In this document: positions 16,941 through 24,553 of the stretch, in pieces
How the letters are laid out: every line of letters begins with the position of its first letter
How positions within the stretch are numbered: position 1 is the stretch's first letter
Source: an uncultured Bacilli bacterium
Lineage (GTDB): Bacteria > Bacillota_I > Bacilli_A > RF39 > UBA660
Direction: 5' to 3'
Length of the DNA stretch: 41,835 bases
Assembly (NCBI GenBank): GCA_910580185.1
Contig: CAJTWC010000002.1
Coordinates: 181,559-223,393, forward strand
Translations under genes and position numbers: made by a program
Notes under the pieces: generated by a model
Databases searched by the model: none
Seen by the model: only the letters and a program-made list of their open reading frames with translations
Told to the model about the DNA's origin: nothing

Positions 16941-17468
16941 ATGATGGAAAATGGTTCTTCTAATTCAACCGTAAAATTATATGAAATGCCAGAAATAGCT
17001 AAGTCAAAAGAAGTAGAATCAAAGGGTAATGTAGAAAATACACGTACGTTTGGTATACGCTCTACTATATCGGCACTGAAAGATATTAATAAAAAATTAT
17101 CTAAAAGAAGAGAAATTTCTAGTACTATTTCGAGAAAAGATTTTAGTGTTATGGTAAATGAAACGAAAATGCAATTTAATGATTTTGAAGTTTCTAGAAG
17201 ACTTGATGAAATATTTGTTGAGTATCTTCCGGTAAAAAATGATTTGCCAACCATGCCAACTCCAACTAGTATGTGGAAAGAAAATGTGCCTAACTTGGTT
17301 AGTTCTTTAGAACAAAAAACTAATGAAGTAATAACTAGTGAAATGAAATCGTTAGAATCCCAAGAGGAAGGCTTTGCGGACGGAGAGCTGAAGGGTACTT
17401 CTAAAGTATTAAGGGATCATAATCATTTTAAAAGCAATAACACACCAGATGCTTCTAGGGCAGCATAA
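16941..17468 (+). CDS. Hypothetical protein, 175 residues, upstream of spo0A
   Basis: I do not recognise this protein. The ATG at 16941 is preferred because it lies 9 nt after AAAGGGG; ATGs at 16932 and 16944 are less well spaced. There is no signal peptide or membrane segment. The ends look disordered (rich in Ser, Glu, Asn, Lys). The central part (about 30-95) is charged and could be helical, including SALKDINKKLSKRRE and a DFEVSRRLDEIFVEYLP segment. It holds the place where spoIVB often precedes spo0A in other Firmicutes, but shows no PDZ or peptidase motif. It is transcribed alone, with its own terminator before spo0A. Confidence 0.75.
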   Translation: MMENGSSNSTVKLYEMPEIAKSKEVESKGNVENTRTFGIRSTISALKDINKKLSKRREISSTISRKDFSVMVNETKMQFNDFEVSRRLDEIFVEYLPVKNDLPTMPTPTSMWKENVPNLVSSLEQKTNEVITSEMKSLESQEEGFADGELKGTSKVLRDHNHFKSNNTPDASRAA

Positions 17469-17488
17469 TAGTATTAAAAGTATAGTTA

Positions 17489-17518
17489 AAGGATGTAGTA
17501 AAATACATTCTTTTTTTA
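17489..17518 (+). terminator. Terminator before spo0A
   Basis: A 10-bp stem with one G-U pair (17489-17498 with 17505-17514), 6-nt loop, and a run of seven T. Confidence 0.8.
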
Positions 17519-17519
17519 T

Positions 17520-17526
17520 TCGACAA
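17520..17526 (-). promoter_or_regulatory. Perfect Spo0A box (TGTCGAA, minus strand)
   Basis: The plus strand reads TTCGACA, the exact complement of the Spo0A recognition heptamer TGTCGAA. It lies about 35 bp upstream of the -10 element of spo0A, between that element and the preceding terminator, where a regulator could act on the spo0A promoter. The only other TGTCGAA I noticed is inside a coding region (14145-14151). Confidence 0.65.
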
Positions 17527-17557
17527 TGTTTGATAATTTTATTAAAAATAGTGGAAT

Positions 17558-17563
17558 ATAATA
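17558..17563 (+). promoter_or_regulatory. -10 element of spo0A
   Basis: A perfect TATAAT lies 25 bp upstream of the start codon. The overlapping GTGGAATAT (17552-17560) fits the sigma-H -10 pattern, but no AGGA-type -35 is found at the required distance. A TTGATA at 17531 has a spacer of 21 bp, too long. Confidence 0.5.
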
Positions 17564-17588
17564 CATATTAGTTAACAAGGAGGAAAAT

Positions 17589-18386
17589 ATGAAAGACGAA
17601 AAAGAAAAAGATATGGTAAGAATTTTAGCGGTAGATGATAATGAAAGTTTAATTGATATGGTAAAAGAGTATTTTAGTGAGCATAAGAAGATAAAGGTTG
17701 TTTTAGAAGCTCATAATGGATTAGATGCTGTTAAATTAATTGAAAGTAAGATAGATGAATTTGATGTGTTATTACTTGATTTAATTATGCCTAAGAAAGA
17801 TGGAATTTATGTATTAGAAGAACTAAAGAAAAAAGGTATAAATAAGCCTGTTATTATTGGAACATCATTTAATGCGGATGAAACAATCTCTAGGGTATCT
17901 AAATATGGTCCAAAACATTTTGTATTAAAACCATTTGATATGTTAGATTTAGAAAACAAAATAATGGATGCGGTTAATTATAAACCAGAGTCAAATTCAA
18001 AGATAAATGTATATCATAATAGTTTAGAAATATCCGTTACTAAATTACTACATGGACTAGGAGTGCCATCACATATAAAGGGTTATCAATATATTAGAGA
18101 AGGAGTAATTCTTATGTATGAAAAACCAGATATTGTTGGTGCAATAACTAAAGAATTATATCCAGAAATAGCAAATCGTTTTGATACTACGGTATCACGC
18201 GTTGAAAGGGCTATTCGTCATGCTATAGAAGTAAGTTGGAATAGAGGCGATATAGATTTAATGGAAGAAATCTTTGGTCATAGTGTTGATTATGATAGAG
18301 CAAAACCAACAAATAGCGAATTTATTGTTACTGTTTCTGATAAACTTAGATTAGAATTTAATAATGCAAAACGAATGAGTCAATAA
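17589..18386 (+). CDS. spo0A: Sporulation master regulator Spo0A
   Basis: This response regulator triggers entry into sporulation when phosphorylated. The receiver domain (about 9-130) has the acidic pocket Asp16-Asp17, phospho-acceptor Asp64 (LLLDLIMPKKDG), Thr92 and Lys114 (VLKPFD). The effector domain (about 145-265) carries the Spo0A hallmark TVSRVERAIRHAIEVSWNRG (201-220) and KPTNSEFI near the end, almost identical to the Bacillus protein. Every key residue is present, so it should be functional. The start follows AAGGAGG. It is monocistronic with an upstream 0A box, consistent with autoregulation. Its presence implies that the organism sporulates or descends from a sporulating ancestor. 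Confidence 0.97.
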   Translation: MKDEKEKDMVRILAVDDNESLIDMVKEYFSEHKKIKVVLEAHNGLDAVKLIESKIDEFDVLLLDLIMPKKDGIYVLEELKKKGINKPVIIGTSFNADETISRVSKYGPKHFVLKPFDMLDLENKIMDAVNYKPESNSKINVYHNSLEISVTKLLHGLGVPSHIKGYQYIREGVILMYEKPDIVGAITKELYPEIANRFDTTVSRVERAIRHAIEVSWNRGDIDLMEEIFGHSVDYDRAKPTNSEFIVTVSDKLRLEFNNAKRMSQ

Positions 18387-18400
18387 CTTTGACTTTTTTT
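18378..18400 (+). terminator. Terminator of spo0A
   Basis: A 6-bp stem (18378-18383 with 18389-18394), 5-nt loop holding the TAA stop codon, then a T-run. Confidence 0.7.
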
Positions 18401-18429
18401 ACTATTTTGATAAATTTTTAATAATTAAA

Positions 18430-18438
18430 TGGTATAAT
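18430..18438 (+). promoter_or_regulatory. Extended -10 promoter of the BI-1 family gene
   Basis: TGGTATAAT with TATAAT at 18433-18438, 21 bp before the start codon. TTGATA at 18407 is 20 bp upstream of the -10, too far for an ideal -35. Confidence 0.6.
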
Positions 18439-18459
18439 AAATAATATGGAGGGATTTAT

Positions 18460-19131
18460 ATGGTTATTGATAGTGAAAATAAAATGTCTGAGTTTTTTTC
18501 AAAAGTATATTTATGGATGTTTATAGGCCTATTGGTATCTGGAGGAATTGCTTATTATACATCGGTAACTCCTGGTGTTAGAGGATTGGTTTATTCATAT
18601 TTTAACTTATTCTTAATATTAGAGTTAGTTGTTGTAATAGCGTTTTCTGCACTTAGGAAGAAAGTATCACCACTAGTTGCTAAGATTTTATTTTTAGTTT
18701 ATGCCGCTATAAGTGGGCTTACATTATCATCGATATTCTTAGTTTATAAACTAGATAGTATTGGTATGGTATTTTTATCATCAGCACTTATGTTTGGACT
18801 TATGGCAGCTTATGGTTATATAACTAAAACTAACTTATCATCTTTTGGTAAAGTGCTTATATTTGCATTACTAGCAGTAGTAATTATGTCGCTAATAAAT
18901 ATGTTTATTGGCAATGGTACTTTTGGTATAGTAATATCAGTTATATCAATTGTTGTGTTTTTAGGCCTTACGGCATATGATATGCAAAATTTAAAATCAA
19001 TGTATGATTATTATGCAAACGATGAAAATGAGTTAAATAAAGTAGCTATATATGGCGCACTTGATCTATACTTAGACTTTATTAATATTTTCTTAAGATT
19101 ACTTCAGTTATTTGGTAAAAGAAATGATTAA
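18460..19131 (+). CDS. Bax inhibitor-1 family membrane protein
   Basis: This 223-residue protein has seven predicted membrane segments and belongs to the BI-1/YetJ/YccA family (UPF0005). The C-terminal signature ALDLYLDFINIFLRLLQLFG and the preceding GLTAYDMQNLK are diagnostic. BsYetJ of this family is a pH-dependent calcium leak channel; other members interact with FtsH. The function here is inferred from the family. The start at 18460 follows GGAGGG. It is a single-gene unit between spo0A and the ribosomal operon. Confidence 0.92.
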   Translation: MVIDSENKMSEFFSKVYLWMFIGLLVSGGIAYYTSVTPGVRGLVYSYFNLFLILELVVVIAFSALRKKVSPLVAKILFLVYAAISGLTLSSIFLVYKLDSIGMVFLSSALMFGLMAAYGYITKTNLSSFGKVLIFALLAVVIMSLINMFIGNGTFGIVISVISIVVFLGLTAYDMQNLKSMYDYYANDENELNKVAIYGALDLYLDFINIFLRLLQLFGKRND

Positions 19132-19157
19132 AAGATATCTTGATTGATATCTTTTTT
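19130..19157 (+). terminator. Terminator of the BI-1 family gene
   Basis: A perfect 10-bp stem (19130-19139 with 19146-19155) with a 6-nt loop, followed by T residues. Confidence 0.85.
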
Positions 19158-19167
19158 GTTTACACCT

Positions 19168-19214
19168 TTTTCCACAGCAAAAAATATAAATATTTTTAAT
19201 TTTACTGTGGAAAA
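19168..19214. promoter_or_regulatory. Inverted pair of DnaA-box-like sequences around an AT palindrome
   Basis: TTTTCCACAG (19168-19177) and its exact complement CTGTGGAAAA (19205-19214) are separated by 27 bp of nearly pure A/T, which itself contains an 8+8 palindrome (AAAAATAT...ATATTTTT). TTTTCCACA differs by one base from the DnaA box TTATCCACA. The arrangement could bind DnaA or another dimeric regulator, or form a stem in RNA, although no U-tract follows. It lies between a terminator and the ribosomal promoter. Confidence 0.6.
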
Positions 19215-19296
19215 CCTGATAAGCAAACATATATTATGCAAAAAAATAATAAAATTTTATAAGAAGAAAAAAGTTGAAAAAACTTGCTAAAACCCC

Positions 19297-19325
19297 TTGA
19301 AATAAAGGGATTCTTCTGCTATAAT
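19297..19325 (+). promoter_or_regulatory. Strong promoter of the S10-spc-alpha operon
   Basis: TTGAAA (19297-19302), an exact 17-bp spacer and a perfect extended -10 TGCTATAAT (TATAAT 19320-19325). This is the only strong promoter seen for the 13-kb ribosomal operon. Confidence 0.9.
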
Positions 19326-19331
19326 TGTTAC

Positions 19332-19459
19332 TGCGTGTAGTTGCGATGATGTGCGAGGTTGCTGATACACCAGGTTAAGTTGCTAATTTAGCATAAGGAA
19401 AAATCAGGTTAATTCGTTCGGAGCAAGTCTATACCAGATATAGACGAAGGGAGGACAAT
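19332..19459 (+). ncRNA. Structured 5' leader of the ribosomal operon
   Basis: About 130 nt lie between the predicted transcription start and rpsJ. Hairpins are visible: GCTAATTTAGC near 19382-19392, and GTCTATA (19427-19433) pairing with TATAGAC (19439-19445) just before the Shine-Dalgarno GGGAGG. The region is richer in G/C than other spacers here. S10-operon leaders in other bacteria bind L4 for feedback control; that role is plausible but not shown, and the sequence does not match a leader I can name. Confidence 0.55.
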
Positions 19460-19463
19460 TTAT

Positions 19464-19766
19464 ATGTCAAACAAGATTAGAATTAGATTGAAGGCGTATG
19501 AACATCGTTCTTTGGATTTAGCTGCTAGTAAAATTGTTGAAACAGTTAAACGTTTGGATGGAAAGGTAAGTGGACCTGTGCCACTACCAACGGAAATTCA
19601 AAAGTACACAATTTTAAGAGCGGTTCACAAATACAAAGATTCTCGTGAACAATTCGAGATGCGTACTCATAAAAGACTAATCGATATCATTGAACCATCA
19701 AAGGATATAATAGATGCTTTACAACATCTAGATTTACCAAGTGGTGTTGATATTCAAATTAAATAA
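19464..19766 (+). CDS. rpsJ: 30S ribosomal protein S10
   Basis: S10 (100 residues) is part of the 30S head and also acts with NusB in rRNA antitermination. The family pattern RIRLKAYEHRSLD...VSGPVPLPTE is intact, as is RTHKRLIDI. It is the first gene of the operon and starts after GGGAGG at the end of the structured leader. Confidence 0.98.
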   Translation: MSNKIRIRLKAYEHRSLDLAASKIVETVKRLDGKVSGPVPLPTEIQKYTILRAVHKYKDSREQFEMRTHKRLIDIIEPSKDIIDALQHLDLPSGVDIQIK

Positions 19767-19782
19767 TTAACAGGAGGAAATA

Positions 19783-20526
19783 ATGGAAAGAAAAGGAATC
19801 TTAGGTCGTAAACTAGGAATGACTCAAGTTTTTGCTAAAGATGGAAAACTTATTCCTGTTACTGTAGTTGAAGTAGAACCTAATGTTGTTACTCAAATTA
19901 AAAGAGTGGAAACAGATGGATATGATGCTATTCAATTAGGTTTTGAAACTAAAAGAGAAAAACTAAGTAACAAAGCAGAACAAGGTCATGTAAAAAAAGC
20001 TAATACTGCTCCTAAGCGCTTCTTAAAAGAGATCCGCGGAGTAGATGTTAGCAAATACGCTCTTGGACAAGAACTTAACTGTCAAGTTTTTGAAGAAGGC
20101 GAAATGGTTGACGTAAGCGGAGTATCTAAAGGTAAAGGATACCAAGGCGTAATTAAACGTTACCATCAATCTAGAGGTCCAATGGGACACGGATCTCAAT
20201 ATCATAGAGGTGTTGGTTCATTAGGAACAATGAGACCAATGCGTGTATTTAAAGGTAAAAAATTACCTGGACATATGGGACATGTTAGTGTAACAATGCA
20301 AAATTTAGAAATAGTTGCTGTTATGCCTGAAGAAAATGTAATTTTAATTAAAGGTAATGTTCCGGGTCCTAAAAAGTCTTTAGTTATCATCAAATCAGCT
20401 GTTAAAAAGCCAACTGTAAAAAAAGAAAAAGTTGAATTAGTTTCATATGTTACTGAAGCAGCAGAAGAAACTAAAGAAACAGCTTTAGATGAAACACAAG
20501 CATCACAAGAAGAAACAACAGAATAA
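19783..20526 (+). CDS. rplC: 50S ribosomal protein L3 with acidic C-terminal extension
   Basis: L3 helps assemble the peptidyl-transferase region. The core is normal, with MTQVF near the start and GPMGHGSQYHRGVGS in the central loop. At 247 residues it is about 38 longer than the Bacillus protein: the added tail, beyond the VIIKSAVKKP region, is rich in Glu, Thr and Ala and probably disordered. The start follows AGGAGG. The gap to rpsJ is 16 nt. Confidence 0.98.
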   Translation: MERKGILGRKLGMTQVFAKDGKLIPVTVVEVEPNVVTQIKRVETDGYDAIQLGFETKREKLSNKAEQGHVKKANTAPKRFLKEIRGVDVSKYALGQELNCQVFEEGEMVDVSGVSKGKGYQGVIKRYHQSRGPMGHGSQYHRGVGSLGTMRPMRVFKGKKLPGHMGHVSVTMQNLEIVAVMPEENVILIKGNVPGPKKSLVIIKSAVKKPTVKKEKVELVSYVTEAAEETKETALDETQASQEETTE

Positions 20527-20579
20527 TTTTTACAACAAAATATTTATTATTAATACTTGTGATGAAAGGAGGATACAAA

Positions 20580-21206
20580 ATGCCAAAAACAGCACTTTTA
20601 AATTTAAAAGGTGAAAAGATTAAAGACATTAAATTAGATGATAGCGTTTGGGGTATAACTCCAAATGATCAAGTTATATATGAAAGTATAAACTTATACA
20701 TGGCAAATAAAAGACAAGGATCACACAGCGTTAAAACACGTAGTGAAGTAGCTGGTGGTGGAAGAAAGCCATGGAGACAAAAAGGTACTGGTAATGCTCG
20801 TCAAGGGTCTATCAGGGCTCCACACTTTGTTGGTGGTGGAATAGTTTTTGGTCCATCAAAGGATAGAAACTATACTAAGAAGATGAACAAAAAAGAACGT
20901 CGTTTAGCTTTAAGATCAGCTTTAACTTATATGGCTAATGATAAAGCTATAATGGTGGTTGACAAATTTGAGGCTAAAACAAACAAAACAAAAGATATGT
21001 TAAATCTTTTAAAAGAATTAAATGCTAACGGTAAAGTTTTAGTGGTTGTCACTGAATTAACTGAAAACTTAATTTTAGCAACTAGAAACATTTCTAATGT
21101 TAATTTGGTTTTAGCAAATGAGATTAATACATACGACGTTTTATATGCAGATAAAATGATTATTACAGAAGATGCTGTAAAATACGTTGAGGAGGTGCTT
21201 AAATAA
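20580..21206 (+). CDS. rplD: 50S ribosomal protein L4
   Basis: L4 (208 residues) lines the exit tunnel and in several bacteria represses its own operon. The tunnel-loop signature GGGRKPWRQKGTGNARQGS is present. The ATG at 20580 follows AAAGGAGG; an upstream in-frame ATG at 20559 precedes the ribosome-binding site. The TAA overlaps the rplW start by one base. Confidence 0.98.
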   Translation: MPKTALLNLKGEKIKDIKLDDSVWGITPNDQVIYESINLYMANKRQGSHSVKTRSEVAGGGRKPWRQKGTGNARQGSIRAPHFVGGGIVFGPSKDRNYTKKMNKKERRLALRSALTYMANDKAIMVVDKFEAKTNKTKDMLNLLKELNANGKVLVVVTELTENLILATRNISNVNLVLANEINTYDVLYADKMIITEDAVKYVEEVLK

Positions 21207-21478
21207 TGAAAGATATAATAATAGCACCAATAATTACTGAAAAATCAGCTGGTATACAAGCTGATGGTAAGAAAGTAGTATTTAAAGTTGCAAAAGATGC
21301 AAACAAAGTACAAATAAGACAAGCGGTTGAAGAAGCATTTGGCGTTAAGGTAAAAGACGTTAACACTATAAATGTAAGACCTAAGAAAAAAAGAGTAGGA
21401 CGCTATACTGGTACTACTAAAGCTTATAAGAAAGCAATTATAACTTTAGCAGAAGGTAGCACCCTAGATTTAAGCTAA
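21206..21478 (+). CDS. rplW: 50S ribosomal protein L23
   Basis: L23 (90 residues) sits at the tunnel exit and docks trigger factor and SRP. Recognisable segments are IIAPIITEKS near the start and RPKKKRVGRYTGTTKAYKKA in the extended loop. It overlaps rplD by one base, with GGAGGTG as Shine-Dalgarno site. Confidence 0.97.
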   Translation: MKDIIIAPIITEKSAGIQADGKKVVFKVAKDANKVQIRQAVEEAFGVKVKDVNTINVRPKKKRVGRYTGTTKAYKKAIITLAEGSTLDLS

Positions 21479-21495
21479 TAAGGAGGATGAATTAA

Positions 21496-22323
21496 ATGCC
21501 AGTTAAAAAAATGAAACCAACTACACCTTCTAGAAGGCAAATGAGTGTTTTGGTTAATAGTGAAATAACTAAATCGACTCCTGAAAAAAGCTTAGTTGGT
21601 ACGAAAAGAAAAAGAAACGGACACAACAATGTTGGACGTATAACTGTTAGACATCGTGGTGGTGGCGCACAAAGAAAATACCGTGTAATTGATTTTAAAA
21701 GAAATAAATTTGATATTACTGGTAAAGTTGCAGCTATCGAATACGATCCAAACAGAAACGCTAACATCGCTTTAATTAATTATAAAGATGGTGAAAAAAG
21801 ATATATTATAGCTCCTAAAGGAATTAAGGTTGGAGATATAATTGTTAGCGGAGAAAACGTAGACGTTAAACCAGGTAATGCAATGCCAATTATGAATATA
21901 CCAGTAGGTACTGTAATTCATAACATTGAATTAAGACCAGGAAAAGGAGCTCAAATAGCACGTAGTGCTGGACAAAGTGCTCAAATTCTTGGACGTGAAG
22001 AAAAATACGTATTAGTAAGATTAAAAAGCGGAGAAACAAGAAAAATTCTTGGAACTTGTATGGCTACAATAGGTGAAGTTGGTAATGAAGATTATTCATT
22101 AGTTAACTTAGGTAAAGCAGGACGTACTCGTCATATGGGTATTAGACCAACAGTACGTGGTTCTGTTATGAACCCTAATGATCACCCACATGGTGGTGGT
22201 GAAGGTAGAGCTCCAATCGGACGTAAACAACCTATGACACCTTGGGGTAAACCAGCTCTTGGTATGAAGACTCGTAAAAACAAAAAGGCTTCTACTAAGT
22301 TAATCGTAAGCCGTAAAAAATAA
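21496..22323 (+). CDS. rplB: 50S ribosomal protein L2
   Basis: L2 (275 residues) is required for subunit joining and peptidyl transfer. The C-terminal signature HPHGGGEGRAPIGRK, with the conserved His, and the downstream TPWGKPALG are present, along with the RNA-binding core GRNNxGRITVRHRGGG-like segment near residue 40. Normal length; starts after AAGGAGG. Confidence 0.98.
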   Translation: MPVKKMKPTTPSRRQMSVLVNSEITKSTPEKSLVGTKRKRNGHNNVGRITVRHRGGGAQRKYRVIDFKRNKFDITGKVAAIEYDPNRNANIALINYKDGEKRYIIAPKGIKVGDIIVSGENVDVKPGNAMPIMNIPVGTVIHNIELRPGKGAQIARSAGQSAQILGREEKYVLVRLKSGETRKILGTCMATIGEVGNEDYSLVNLGKAGRTRHMGIRPTVRGSVMNPNDHPHGGGEGRAPIGRKQPMTPWGKPALGMKTRKNKKASTKLIVSRKK

Positions 22324-22342
22324 TAGAAAGGAAGAAATGTAA

Positions 22343-22615
22343 ATGGCAAGAAGTATAAAAAAAGGGCCTTATGTATTCCCTAGATTACTTAAAAAGGTTC
22401 AAAAATTAAACGAAGAAGGCAAAAAAGAAGTAATTAAAACATGGTCACGCCGTTCAACAATATTCCCAGATTTTATTGGTCACACTTTTGCGGTTCACAA
22501 TGGCAAAGATTTTATTCCAGTTTATGTAACTGAAGATATGGTTGGACATAAACTTGGTGAATTCTCACAAACACGTAAATGTGGTGGACACGGCGAGAAC
22601 AAGGATAAGAAATAA
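22343..22615 (+). CDS. rpsS: 30S ribosomal protein S19
   Basis: S19 (90 residues) is in the 30S head and forms contacts with S13 and the A-site finger. The motifs ARSIKKGPYV, WSRRSTIFPDFIGHT and LGEFSQTR are intact. It lies 19 nt after rplB. Confidence 0.98.
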   Translation: MARSIKKGPYVFPRLLKKVQKLNEEGKKEVIKTWSRRSTIFPDFIGHTFAVHNGKDFIPVYVTEDMVGHKLGEFSQTRKCGGHGENKDKK

Positions 22616-22634
22616 CTAGAAGGGAGATAAAAAT

Positions 22635-22967
22635 ATGGAAGCGAAAGCAATTGCGAAGACAGTTCGTATTTCCGCTTTAAAATCTCGTTTAGTTATGAGG
22701 TTAATAAACGGAAAAGACGTAAGTGAAGCTATGAATATTCTAAATAACTTGAATAACAAAGCTGCTCGCGTTATTAAAAAAGTTTTAACATCAGCAGTAG
22801 CTAATGCTGAAAATAATCATAATCTTGATAAAACTAAGTTATATGTAAAAGAAGCTTATGTAAATGATGGTCCAGTACTTAAAAGATCTGTACCTGATTC
22901 AAGAGGAAGAATTGCTAAGAACGATCACCGTACAAGTCATGTTACAGTGGTTGTAGCAGAAAGATAA
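22635..22967 (+). CDS. rplV: 50S ribosomal protein L22
   Basis: L22 (110 residues) reaches into the exit tunnel with a beta hairpin. The family segments RISALKSRLVMRLINGK, TSAVANAENN and YVNDGPVLKR are visible; the hairpin lacks the usual run of arginines and reads SVPDSRGRI, a mild divergence. Start after AAGGGAG. Confidence 0.96.
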   Translation: MEAKAIAKTVRISALKSRLVMRLINGKDVSEAMNILNNLNNKAARVIKKVLTSAVANAENNHNLDKTKLYVKEAYVNDGPVLKRSVPDSRGRIAKNDHRTSHVTVVVAER

Positions 22968-22985
22968 TATAAGGAGGAAAAACTA

Positions 22986-23663
22986 ATGGGTCAAAAAGTT
23001 AATCCTGCAGGCTTAAGACTTGGTATAAACAAAGATTGGTCTGCTAAATGGTATGCACCAAGTAAAGATTTCTCTGCAACATTAGAAAATGACATGAAAA
23101 TCCGTAACTTCTTAGCAAAGAAGTTAAAGAATGCAGCAGTATCAAATGTAACTATTGAAAGATCGAATAAAAAATTAGAAATAAAAATTAGTACTGCTAA
23201 ACCAGGTGTTGTTATTGGACACGGTGGAGAAGAAATCGAAAAATTAAAAAAACAACTTAACAAATTAGTTGGTGAAGAAGTTCAAATTTCTATTATGGAA
23301 GTTAAGAACGCAGATTTGGATGCTCAGTTGGTTGCTAACAATATTGCTAGTCAAATTGAAAACAGAGGTTCATATCGTATGGCTCAAAAAAGAGCTATTA
23401 GAAACACAATGAGAGCTGGAGCTAAAGGAATTAAAACTTTATGTTCAGGTCGTTTAAACGGAGCTGAAATTGCTCGTAGCGAAGGTTATAATGAAGGAAC
23501 TACTCCATTACATACTTTAAGAGCTGATATTGATTACGCTACAGCAGAAGCTGATACTACTTATGGTAAAATCGGTGTAAAAGTATGGATATATAAAGGT
23601 GAAATACTTCCTTCAAAGAAGAAAAATGGAGGTGCTCGCGATGTTAATGCCAAAAAGAACTAA
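22986..23663 (+). CDS. rpsC: 30S ribosomal protein S3
   Basis: S3 (225 residues) guards the mRNA entry and has helicase activity with S4 and S5. The N-terminal MGQKVNPAGLRLGI, the KH-domain GxxG as GHGG in KPGVVIGHGGEEIEK, and the C-terminal RTNTMRAGAKGIK-like segment are present. Its last 23 nt overlap rplP. Confidence 0.98.
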   Translation: MGQKVNPAGLRLGINKDWSAKWYAPSKDFSATLENDMKIRNFLAKKLKNAAVSNVTIERSNKKLEIKISTAKPGVVIGHGGEEIEKLKKQLNKLVGEEVQISIMEVKNADLDAQLVANNIASQIENRGSYRMAQKRAIRNTMRAGAKGIKTLCSGRLNGAEIARSEGYNEGTTPLHTLRADIDYATAEADTTYGKIGVKVWIYKGEILPSKKKNGGARDVNAKKN

Positions 23664-24072
23664 ATATCGTAAACCTCACAGAATTTATCATGATGGTAAA
23701 GCTAAGGGAAACACTGAATTACATTTTGGTGAATATGGTTTAATGGCGAAAGAAGGAGCTTGGATCACTGCTCGTCAAATTGAAGCTGCCCGTATTGCTA
23801 TGACACGTTACATGAAACGTGGTGGTAAAGTATATATCAATATATTCCCACACCTTTCATTAACTAAAAAACCTTTAGAAACTCGTCAAGGTAAAGGTAA
23901 AGGTAATCCAGAATCTTGGGTTGCTGTAGTAAAAGAAGGAAAAATTATGTTTGAAGTTTCAGGAGTAACTGAAGAAGTAGCTCGTGAAGCATTAAGACTT
24001 GCTATGCACAAGTTACCAATCAAATGTAAATTTGTAACTAAAGAAAATGGTGGTGAAGAAAATGAAGGTTAA
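23641..24072 (+). CDS. rplP: 50S ribosomal protein L16
   Basis: L16 (143 residues) lies near the A-site tRNA elbow. The start is ATG at 23641, giving MLMPKRTKYRKPHR; GGAGGTG lies 7 nt upstream inside rpsC, and earlier in-frame starts precede that site. The conserved GYGLMAxExxWITARQIEAARIA-type region is present as EYGLMAKEGAWITARQIE. Confidence 0.98.
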   Translation: MLMPKRTKYRKPHRIYHDGKAKGNTELHFGEYGLMAKEGAWITARQIEAARIAMTRYMKRGGKVYINIFPHLSLTKKPLETRQGKGKGNPESWVAVVKEGKIMFEVSGVTEEVAREALRLAMHKLPIKCKFVTKENGGEENEG

Positions 24073-24253
24073 GGAAATAAGAGAACTTACCACAGAAGAA
24101 ATAAATGCTAAAATCGTTGAAGCTAAAGATGAAATATTCAAACTTAGAATGCAACAAGCTACCGGAAATTTAGAAAAGCCTTCAAGAATACATGAATTAA
24201 GAAAAGACGTTGCTAGAATGAAAACTATTCTAGTTGAACGTAAGGAAGCTTAG
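24062..24253 (+). CDS. rpmC: 50S ribosomal protein L29
   Basis: L29 (63 residues) is a helical hairpin near the tunnel exit, next to L23. The start at 24062 (MKVKEIRELT) follows GGTGGTGAAG; it overlaps the end of rplP by 11 nt. The central FKLRMQQATGNLEKPSRI segment is diagnostic. Confidence 0.96.
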   Translation: MKVKEIRELTTEEINAKIVEAKDEIFKLRMQQATGNLEKPSRIHELRKDVARMKTILVERKEA

Positions 24254-24264
24254 GGAGGTTTACT

Positions 24265-24522
24265 ATGGAAAAGAAAAGACATGAAATAGTAGGTAAAGTT
24301 GTAAGTGCAAAAAACAATAAAACAATAACAATTTTAGTAGAAACTTACAAAAAAGATCCTAAATATGGTAAACGTGTTAAATATTCTAAGAAATATACAG
24401 CACACGATGAAAATAACCAAGCTAAAGTTGGAGATATAGTTAGAGTTATAGAAACTAAACCATTATCAAAAACTAAGAGATTTAATTTAGTAGAAATAGT
24501 TGAAGAAGCCGTAATTTTATAG
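24265..24522 (+). CDS. rpsQ: 30S ribosomal protein S17
   Basis: S17 (85 residues) is a primary 16S-binding OB-fold protein. The motifs GKVVSAKNNKTITILVE, HDENNQAKVGDIVRVIETKP and SKTKRF match the family. Start after GGGAGG; 11 nt after rpmC. Confidence 0.97.
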   Translation: MEKKRHEIVGKVVSAKNNKTITILVETYKKDPKYGKRVKYSKKYTAHDENNQAKVGDIVRVIETKPLSKTKRFNLVEIVEEAVIL

Positions 24523-24553
24523 GCACTTTACAAATAAGAAGGAGGAAACACTT

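Noticed and set aside
19168..19214. Chromosomal origin (oriC)
   Set aside because: Only two DnaA-like boxes are present and dnaA/dnaN are not nearby; a regulatory or titration site is more likely.
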